This document shows, one piece after another, positions 1 to 4,739 of a stretch of 10,391 nucleotides of DNA. Position numbers and translations under genes: made by a program. Location of the stretch: the NCBI GenBank assembly GCA_030699855.1, contig JAUYKR010000083.1, positions 1 through 10,391 on the forward strand. Reading direction: 5' to 3'. The stretch's first letter is position 1. Each line of letters begins with the position of its first letter. The stretch is from a bacterium. Lineage in GTDB: Bacteria; Patescibacteriota; Gracilibacteria; JAUYGZ01. The notes beneath the pieces are model-generated. The model was not told the origin of the DNA, ran no database searches, and saw nothing but the letters and a program-made list of their open reading frames with translations.

Positions 1-1087
1 CGTGAAGGCGATCGAATACTATTTGAAAGATGAGCTGAAAAGTCTGCGCGGATTTCCCAATTCCGCTCTCGAATTTGTGCACTTCTGTCTCACTTCCGAA
101 GACGTGAATAATCTCTCCTACGCCCTGATGATTCGAGAGGCGCTGCAATTGGAATATGTTCCAGCCGCCAAAAAACTTCTCGGTACTCTTGGCAGCATGG
201 CCAGGCGGTGGAGGAAAATCCCGATGCTGGCTATGACCCATGGGCAGCCGGCTTCACCCACCACCGTGGGCAAGGAACTGCTGGTGTTCGTCAAGCGCTT
301 GGAGCGCCAGCTCGACCAAATTCGGGCTGTTAGCATTCGCGGAAAGTTTGGTGGAGCTACCGGCAATTGGAACGCTCAACTGGTCGCTTATCCAAAAGTG
401 AACTGGGTTCAGTTCAGCCAACGATTTATCACATCGCTCAAACTGGAACCAAACCTGGTGACGACTCAGATCGAAGCTCACGACTGGAATGCCGAGCTCT
501 TCGATGCTATGCGCCGATTTAATACCGTCATGCTCGACCTCAGTCGTGATATGTGGCTGTACATCTCCCGTGGAGCGTTCAAACAAAAGTTGGTGGCAGG
601 GGAAGTCGGATCCAGCACCATGCCGCACAAGGTGAATCCGATTCAGTTCGAAAACGCGGAAGGAAATATCGAACTCGCCAACGCCTTGCTTGGCCGCCTG
701 GCGGAAAAATTGCCAACCTCTCGCCTGCAGCGAGACCTCACCGATTCGACCGTTCAGCGCTCCATGGGCACTGCTTTCGGTTACACCCTCCTGGCGTTTC
801 AGTCGCTTTTGCAAGGTTTGGACAAGGTTGAGCTCAACCGTTTGCAACTCAAAAAAGAACTTGATGAGAATTGGGAGGTGCTGGCTGAGCCGATCCAGCA
901 GGTGATGCGCCGCTATGGGGTCTCCGGCGCTTACGAAAAGCTGAAGGCGTTGACGAGGGGAAAGAAGCTCGGGCCAAAGGAATTGGCGGAATTTGTGGAG
1001 GGCCTGAAAATACCCCAGGAGGCGAAGGAGCAGCTCAAAAAACTGACGCCTTGGGGATATATAGGTTTGGCGGATAAACTGGTTTAA
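1..1087 (+). CDS. purB: Adenylosuccinate lyase, N-terminus cut by window edge
   Basis: This cytoplasmic enzyme removes fumarate from SAICAR (giving AICAR) and from adenylosuccinate (giving AMP), so it serves both de novo purine synthesis and AMP formation. The visible 361 residues contain the fumarase/aspartase superfamily signature GSSTMPHKVNP (visible residues 202-212) and THGQPASP (79-86). From memory these align without gaps to the long E. coli-type PurB. The catalytic His171 and Ser295 of that enzyme then match visible His80 and Ser204, so about 91 residues are missing upstream. The GTG at base 2 is an internal valine codon, not a start. The C-terminal half keeps family blocks such as QRDLTDST and NWEVLAEPIQ. 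The gene ends in TAA and is followed by a terminator-like hairpin. Family assignment is very secure. Confidence 0.97.
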   Translation, partial: VKAIEYYLKDELKSLRGFPNSALEFVHFCLTSEDVNNLSYALMIREALQLEYVPAAKKLLGTLGSMARRWRKIPMLAMTHGQPASPTTVGKELLVFVKRLERQLDQIRAVSIRGKFGGATGNWNAQLVAYPKVNWVQFSQRFITSLKLEPNLVTTQIEAHDWNAELFDAMRRFNTVMLDLSRDMWLYISRGAFKQKLVAGEVGSSTMPHKVNPIQFENAEGNIELANALLGRLAEKLPTSRLQRDLTDSTVQRSMGTAFGYTLLAFQSLLQGLDKVELNRLQLKKELDENWEVLAEPIQQVMRRYGVSGAYEKLKALTRGKKLGPKELAEFVEGLKIPQEAKEQLKKLTPWGYIGLADKLV

Positions 1088-1104
1088 CGTCAAAGATTTT
1101 TCAA

Positions 1105-1135
1105 CTCTTTATTCTTGAATAAGAGGTTCTTTTCT
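1105..1135 (+). terminator. Probable intrinsic terminator of purB
   Basis: Bases 1105-1109 plus 1111-1113 pair with 1118-1125, with one bulged T at 1110. This makes an 8-bp stem closed by a CTTG loop (CUUG is a known stable tetraloop). The T-rich tail TTCTTTTCT at 1127-1135 follows directly. The stem is A/T-rich, so termination may be partial. The loop and right arm contain the -35 box of the next promoter. Confidence 0.55.
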
Positions 1136-1143
1136 GCTATCAT
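1115..1143 (+). promoter_or_regulatory. Sigma70-type promoter for the TPR gene
   Basis: TTGAAT (1115-1120), a 17-bp spacer and TATCAT (1138-1143), with an extended -10 TG at 1135-1136. The predicted transcript starts near 1149 and gives a leader of about 41 nt. That leader holds a small CGCT/AGCG hairpin and then an A-rich stretch before the ATG at 1191. There is no Shine-Dalgarno sequence. Confidence 0.6.
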
Positions 1144-1190
1144 TATTAGATCGCTTTTCGGAGCGCCAAAAAAACAAAAACACCATATTT

Positions 1191-1772
1191 ATGAACGATC
1201 AGTACTATCATGTTCTCGTTCAGGCGGAAGAACTGAAGATGCAGAACAAGCATCGCGAAGCCATTGACCTTTGTCAGGGGATTTTGCTGCACGATCTGAG
1301 CGTGCTGGAGGCCTATGAAGAAATCGGTGACAATTATATTTCCCTCAAAGCCTATACGAAGGCGAAGAAGGCTCTGGAGCAGGCTTTGAAAGTAAACAAG
1401 CGGAGCGCGAACGCGAACTATCTGTACGGGTTCACCTGGAGCGCCGTGCACGAGTGGGATAGTGCCATCAAATATCTGGAACTGGCCAACGAATATCAGG
1501 CCAATCACCCGGAGGTGTTGCGCTGCCTGGGTTGGGCGTACTTCTGCTCCGGTCTGCGCAAGAAGGGTCTGGCCATTCTGGAACGCGCATTGGTTTTGTC
1601 TCCACAGGACAGCTATGTGCTCTGCGACCTGGGTATTTGCCATCTGAACGATCGCAATTTCGACCGCGCTCAGGATCTGTTTGGAAAAACCCTGCAAGTC
1701 GATCCGGAAAACATCAAGGCCCGCGAATGCCTGAAGATCGCCAGGATGTTTCGGGAGGGGAGTACGGTGTAG
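1191..1772 (+). CDS. TPR-repeat protein
   Basis: The 193-residue protein is almost entirely tetratricopeptide repeats. Five 34-residue units fit at about residues 5-38, 39-72, 73-106, 107-140 and 141-174. TPR-type small and aromatic positions are visible, for example 'YTKAKKALEQALKVNK' and 'FDRAQDLFGKTLQVDPEN'. There is no signal peptide or membrane segment, so it is predicted to be a cytoplasmic protein-protein adaptor. TPR proteins bind partners and have no catalysis of their own; the partner here is unknown. The gene has its own promoter after the purB terminator, ends in TAG, and is followed 24 nt later by the flavin gene. The ATG at 1191 is the first in frame; just upstream is CACCATATTT with no Shine-Dalgarno sequence. 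Confidence 0.9.
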   Translation: MNDQYYHVLVQAEELKMQNKHREAIDLCQGILLHDLSVLEAYEEIGDNYISLKAYTKAKKALEQALKVNKRSANANYLYGFTWSAVHEWDSAIKYLELANEYQANHPEVLRCLGWAYFCSGLRKKGLAILERALVLSPQDSYVLCDLGICHLNDRNFDRAQDLFGKTLQVDPENIKARECLKIARMFREGSTV

Positions 1773-1775
1773 GAT
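1770..1775 (+). promoter_or_regulatory. Candidate -10 box for the FAD synthase-like gene
   Basis: TAGGAT overlaps the TAG stop of the TPR gene and is followed by GA, giving TAGGATG 20 nt before the ATG at 1797. The same TARGATG motif precedes three other genes here (2441, 3334, 8086). No convincing -35 box is visible, so the call rests on that recurrence and on position. Confidence 0.3.
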
Positions 1776-1794
1776 GAGAGTGTCCTCATCTTTT
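1771..1794 (+). other. Hairpin in the TPR / FAD synthase gap
   Basis: GATGAG (1773-1778) and CTCATC (1785-1790) form a perfect 6-bp stem with a 6-nt loop. A G-U and an A-U pair can extend it (1771-1772 with 1791-1792). TTTT follows at 1791-1794, and the ATG of the next gene is only 2 nt further. It could be a weak terminator for the TPR transcript or a structure that hides the next start site. Confidence 0.4.
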
Positions 1795-1796
1795 CT

Positions 1797-2192
1797 ATGC
1801 TCCACCTTGTATCTGGTCGGGTAATGATCTTTGGCACCTTCGATGTTTTTCACCCCGGGCATCGGTTCTTCATCGAGCGCGCTCAGGAGCAGGGTAGCGA
1901 GCTGATCGTGGTGGTGGCGCGGGATAAGACGGTCAAAAGTTTGAAACCGGTGCTCAAAAATTCCGAGCAGGTGAGGCTCGTGGCCATTCGGCAGGCTTTC
2001 CCGAACGTGCAGGTAGTGCTTGGAGACGAAGAGGATCCGATGAGGGTCGTGCGCGAGTACGCGCCAGCTCTGGTCTGTCTAGGCTATGATCAGATAGGGT
2101 TTAGCGAACAGCTGCAACACGCCTTTCCGGAAATTGAGGTGAAAAGAATAGAGGCGTTTGAGCCGGAGAAATATAAGAGTTCTAAAATGTAA
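1797..2192 (+). CDS. FAD synthase-like nucleotidyltransferase (archaeal RibL type)
   Basis: A 131-residue single-domain protein of the cytidylyltransferase-like HxGH superfamily. It shows GTFDVFHPGH (residues 13-22, nucleotide-binding HPGH at 19-22), ARDKTVK (41-47), EQVR (57-60, usually NEEQR), LGYDQ (95-99, usually LGPDQ) and a terminal KSSKM. From memory the series LIVVVARDKTVK, LGYDQ and terminal SS fits archaeal FAD synthase RibL better than TagD or other glycerol-3-phosphate cytidylyltransferases. RibL transfers AMP from ATP to FMN to make FAD. Substrate choice is inferred and cannot be fixed from motifs alone. The protein stops right after the SS motif, so it is shorter than the RibL I recall. 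ATG 1797 is preceded by CATCTTTTCT. A second ATG at 1824 would start one codon group before IFGTFD and is possible. Confidence 0.8.
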   Translation: MLHLVSGRVMIFGTFDVFHPGHRFFIERAQEQGSELIVVVARDKTVKSLKPVLKNSEQVRLVAIRQAFPNVQVVLGDEEDPMRVVREYAPALVCLGYDQIGFSEQLQHAFPEIEVKRIEAFEPEKYKSSKM

Positions 2193-2224
2193 AAAATCTG
2201 GCTTGGGGATGGAGTAGTTATTTC

Positions 2225-2407
2225 GCAAACGGGAGCGGGGTTGTTTTTGAGAGCGTTTGGCCCGAAGAGGTAACGAGGAGGCGAACCCGCCTGCCATTCC
2301 ATTTACCCAAATAAGCTTGATCTATTTTGTCTGCTCAAGAAGATGGCGGGCAGGCATGTTCGACTCCGAGGTGGGTAGCTCGAAAAAATAATCCCACTCC
2401 CGTTTGC
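2225..2407. repeat. 11-bp inverted repeat enclosing a foldable non-coding region
   Basis: GCAAACGGGAG (2225-2235) and CTCCCGTTTGC (2397-2407) are perfect reverse complements separated by 161 nt, inside the 275-nt gap 2193-2467. Within them, 2289-2297 pairs with 2343-2351 over nine positions (one G-U), and that helix encloses CTTGA (2316-2320) / TCAAG (2335-2339). AGGCG (2279-2283) / CGCCT (2288-2292) is an alternative local hairpin that competes with it. No protein-coding frame fits well, and I do not recognise a tRNA, SRP RNA, tmRNA or known riboswitch core. It could be a structured RNA or a small repeat element. Confidence 0.5.
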
Positions 2408-2440
2408 CGGCAGTCACTTTTGTTTCCAGGAAGAGGTTGA

Positions 2441-2446
2441 TAAGAT
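2441..2446 (+). promoter_or_regulatory. Candidate -10 box for the FtsX-like gene
   Basis: TAAGAT followed by G, with TAAGATG ending 20 nt before the ATG at 2468. A possible -35, TTGTTT at 2420-2425, has a short 15-bp spacer. The same motif and distance occur at 1770. Confidence 0.33.
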
Positions 2447-2467
2447 GGCGGTATCTCCTGATTTGTC

Positions 2468-3304
2468 ATGAACCGCTTCGCTTTGGAAATGCAGACTTGG
2501 TTTCACCTCCTCCGGCACAAGAGGTGGACGGTGCTCTTTTGCTTCATTCTGGGAGTACTGCTCACCCTGTCTTTTTTCCTGAGCCTGTCTTTGTATCGCT
2601 GGCTGGAAGTTCAGAAAGGAGAGGTGGCCGTGCAGGTGGAGGTCATCGCGGAGCTGGACGGCGCCCTGGATGAAGTGCAACAGCAGGAAATTCGTGAGGC
2701 TGTCGCGGCTCATCCAGCCGTGGCTTCGGTGGATCTTTGGGACAGCGCTCGCTCGCTTCGCTATGTCGACCAGCATATTCTGCCCGGGTATTTGACCTTT
2801 TTGCAGCGGCACCAGCTGGATCTTCCTCTTTCTTCGCTCCTGCGCATCCAGTTGCGGGAGCTGAGCCAGCGTGAACAAGTCGTTACTTTTTTGGAGGAAA
2901 GCTTTCCGGGGCGAGTGCTGATTGCTCCCGGAGAGCTGAATGCTTCAGAAGGCGGCTTCGGCCACCTGTTTACCAGCGCTCTCGGCTGGTTGGAAGTCGC
3001 GCTGGCATGGTCGCTGACGCTGCAAACAGTCGTATTGTTCAGCTTTTGCGGGGGAGCGTATTTTTTCCTGTTGTCTCAGCGCCTGACGGGATCATCATCC
3101 GCAAATGTCTTTGGGCTACCGGTCAAGATCTCCTTTTTGCCGGCCATATGCCTGGCAGCCCTGTTAACTTTTTTTATGATTTTGGCGGCGGTCCTATTGA
3201 CCGCATTGGTGCTGGGACAGTTTTTGTCATTATTGGGACTGACCGTATGGTTGATCGTATTGGCTCTTTGTGGAACTCTTCTTTTCCTCAGGCGAGTGAT
3301 CTAA
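2468..3304 (+). CDS. FtsX-like membrane protein without a visible FtsE partner
   Basis: This 278-residue protein has FtsX topology: a short basic N-terminus, one helix (about 21-45), a soluble domain of about 120 residues (46-165), then three helices (about 172-204, 221-250, 252-274) and a basic end (RRVI). The soluble domain has the FtsX-like pattern: a strand, an EVQQQEIREAVAAHPAVASVDLW segment, then LPLSSLLRIQL, resembling the 'NPLPxSLEV' region of FtsX. FtsX forms with the ATPase FtsE an ABC-type complex that controls peptidoglycan hydrolases at division. No ftsE is adjacent; neighbours are a flavin enzyme and alanine dehydrogenase. Identity beyond the first helix is weak by eye, so another permease-like protein is possible. 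The start at 2468 lacks a Shine-Dalgarno sequence (CCTGATTTGTC precedes it). Confidence 0.6.
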   Translation: MNRFALEMQTWFHLLRHKRWTVLFCFILGVLLTLSFFLSLSLYRWLEVQKGEVAVQVEVIAELDGALDEVQQQEIREAVAAHPAVASVDLWDSARSLRYVDQHILPGYLTFLQRHQLDLPLSSLLRIQLRELSQREQVVTFLEESFPGRVLIAPGELNASEGGFGHLFTSALGWLEVALAWSLTLQTVVLFSFCGGAYFFLLSQRLTGSSSANVFGLPVKISFLPAICLAALLTFFMILAAVLLTALVLGQFLSLLGLTVWLIVLALCGTLLFLRRVI

Positions 3305-3309
3305 ATCAT

Positions 3310-3339
3310 TTGCCAAGAAAGGCAATGAGTCGTTAAGAT
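3310..3339 (+). promoter_or_regulatory. Candidate promoter for alanine dehydrogenase
   Basis: TTGCCA (3310-3315), an 18-bp spacer and TAAGAT (3334-3339). Transcription would begin near 3346, beyond the first in-frame ATG (3338) and about 22 nt before the ATG at 3368. This supports the downstream start. The -35 lies in a small hairpin, TTGCC (3310-3314) / GGCAA (3321-3325). Confidence 0.42.
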
Positions 3340-3367
3340 GCTATCAACATCCATTAACCCCATTTTC

Positions 3368-4525
3368 ATGCCATCCATTTGCGTCGGTACCGTTACCGAA
3401 ATCAAGGATAACGAAAATCGTGTTGGTTTGACGCCTTTGGGAGTCAAACAGCTCGTCGCTGATGGACATAAGGTTTTGGTTCAGCGTCATGCTGGCAAGG
3501 GGGCCGGTTTTCATGATCGTGACTATACGGACGCGGGAGCGGAGATTCGTCTGGATCCGGAATCCATCGCACGGGATTGCAACATTTTGGTCAAGGTAAA
3601 GGAACCCCTGCCGTCCGAGTATCACCTGTTGGAGTTGCTGCATGGGAAGGCCCTGTTTACCTATCTTCACCTTTCCGGAGTGGAAAAATCACTGACGGAA
3701 AAGTTGATCAAGGAAAAAATTACCGGCATTGCCTACGAAACGGTGCAGGACAAAAAGGGCGGATTGCCACTTTTGAGCCCTATGAGCGAAATTGCCGGAG
3801 TTCTGGCCATTCAATACGGCGCAGAGTACCTCCAGAAGAAGTACGGTGGCAGAGGAAAAACTCTCGGAGAAATCTCCGGTGTCGATCGCAGTCACGTGGT
3901 GGTGATTGGAGCAGGAGTGGTGGGGAAGAAGGCCGCCAAAACGGCTGCCGGCATGGGTTGTCAGGTTTCCCTGTTCGATGTTCGCGAAGCGCCCATGCAG
4001 GTGGCCAAAGAAGAACTTCAGGCTTATCTGGGCGAATATCTTTTTGGACACGTCACTTTCCACATCAATGATGAGGCTAAACTAGATGAAGCCCTGGCAG
4101 ACGCCGATGTGCTGGTGGGGGCGGTGTTGGTGACCGGTGCCAAGGCGCCCAAGGTCGTCAATGCCGATCAAATTCATTTGATGAAAGACGGAGCGGTGGT
4201 GGTGGATGTAGCCATCGATCAGGGCGGTTGCGTGGAGGGAGCCCGGGCGACCACCCACAGCGATCCTATCTATATGGTCGATGGAAAAATCTTCTGCTGC
4301 GTGGCCAATATGCCCGGGCAGGTAGCCCACCAGTCAACAGTCGCTTTGACCAACGCAACCTTGCCGTATCTGCGCAAATTAGCCAACGAAACCTCCAAGT
4401 TCGCGGCCTTCCGCGAAGACTCCGGCTTTGCCCGCGGACTCAATACCTTTGCCGGAAAGATTACCTATCAATCGGTGGCTAAGGATCTGCATATGGAGCA
4501 GTACTTTGAGGAGGTGGTGCTGTAG
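3368..4525 (+). CDS. ald: Alanine dehydrogenase
   Basis: This enzyme catalyses reversible NAD-dependent deamination of L-alanine to pyruvate and ammonia, linking carbon and nitrogen metabolism in the cytoplasm. With M1 at 3368 it has 385 residues (family about 370). It shows EIKDNENRVGLTP near the start, KVKEP (76-80) with the substrate lysine, TYLHL (98-102) with the catalytic histidine, the Rossmann motif VVIGAGVVG (177-185), VTGAKAP (255-261), VVDVAIDQGG (278-287) with the conserved aspartate, and a VANMPG...STVALTNATLPY block. The last block reads MPGQVAHQST where I recall MPGAVPRTST in well-known members. An in-frame ATG at 3338 would add 10 residues. I prefer 3368 because it fits the family N-terminus, follows a pyrimidine-rich run like its neighbours, and lies downstream of the candidate promoter. 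It ends in TAG. Confidence 0.95.
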   Translation: MPSICVGTVTEIKDNENRVGLTPLGVKQLVADGHKVLVQRHAGKGAGFHDRDYTDAGAEIRLDPESIARDCNILVKVKEPLPSEYHLLELLHGKALFTYLHLSGVEKSLTEKLIKEKITGIAYETVQDKKGGLPLLSPMSEIAGVLAIQYGAEYLQKKYGGRGKTLGEISGVDRSHVVVIGAGVVGKKAAKTAAGMGCQVSLFDVREAPMQVAKEELQAYLGEYLFGHVTFHINDEAKLDEALADADVLVGAVLVTGAKAPKVVNADQIHLMKDGAVVVDVAIDQGGCVEGARATTHSDPIYMVDGKIFCCVANMPGQVAHQSTVALTNATLPYLRKLANETSKFAAFREDSGFARGLNTFAGKITYQSVAKDLHMEQYFEEVVL

Positions 4526-4535
4526 GGGAATTCGG

Positions 4536-4564
4536 TTCAAATCCCCTCCGAAACATGGTATAAT
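4536..4564 (+). promoter_or_regulatory. Strong extended -10 promoter for the large ATPase gene
   Basis: TTCAAA (4536-4541), a 17-bp spacer and a perfect TATAAT (4559-4564), with TG at 4556-4557. It is the best promoter in the window, with a start near 4571. The -35 sits in the loop of a GGGGA (4525-4529) / TCCCC (4542-4546) hairpin that begins at the last base of the ald stop codon. Confidence 0.7.
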
Positions 4565-4570
4565 GACCCT

Positions 4571-4739
4571 GTATACCTCGGTTTTTTCCTGAAGCTTTAG
4601 GGTTTTGGCAGAAGGCCGATGAGGTGGTTCGCCTGAGCGAAGTCGAATGGCGGATCAACTCCGTTCTTGGTAGCAAAACCGCTCTTTGATCCCGCGGGAT
4701 TGAAGCGCCGTCAGTGTTTTATCCACGCTACGAAGGGCA
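4571..4739 (+). other. Long structured 5' leader of the ATPase gene
   Basis: About 170 nt separate the predicted transcript start from the ATG at 4740, much longer than other leaders here. It can pair GGTTTTG (4601-4607) with CAAAACC (4674-4680), and holds TTCGC-CTGA-GCGAA (4628-4641), a near-palindrome around AAGCTT (4589-4602) and ACCTC (4575-4579) with GAGGT (4621-4625). No known riboswitch core is recognised. The CTGAGCGAAGTCGAA stretch (4633-4647) looks like a dispersed repeat seen in many bacterial genomes; that is recollection only. Confidence 0.4.
4689..4700. promoter_or_regulatory. 12-bp perfect palindrome, possible operator
   Basis: ATCCCGCGGGAT is a perfect dyad about 40 bp before the ATG at 4740 and about 120 bp downstream of the predicted transcript start. 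A transcription-factor site acting as a roadblock, or an RNA/DNA cruciform, is possible. No regulator gene is visible nearby. Confidence 0.3.

Noticed and set aside
254..1093. Long reverse-strand reading frame opposite purB
   Set aside because: It mirrors a secure conserved enzyme, its protein has no recognisable features and no start signal; it is a codon-bias shadow.
1146..1862. Reverse-strand frame opposite the TPR gene
   Set aside because: It spans the TPR gene, a gap and the start of the flavin gene, has no family features, and the forward genes are clear.
2193..2467. tRNA, SRP RNA, tmRNA or RNase P RNA in the gap
   Set aside because: None of the diagnostic cores (GGTTCGA arm with CCA end, SRP GGAAGGAAGCAGC-type loop, RNase P conserved blocks) is present.
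3338..3367. ATG 3338 as start of alanine dehydrogenase
   Set aside because: It would add 10 residues not expected in the family, lies before the predicted transcript start, and lacks the pyrimidine-rich context; kept only as an alternative.
4534..4546. GGTTCAAATCC resembling a tRNA T-loop
   Set aside because: The flanking bases do not form a 5-bp T-stem, and the upstream bases are alanine dehydrogenase codons with no D or anticodon arm. It overlaps a better-supported promoter.
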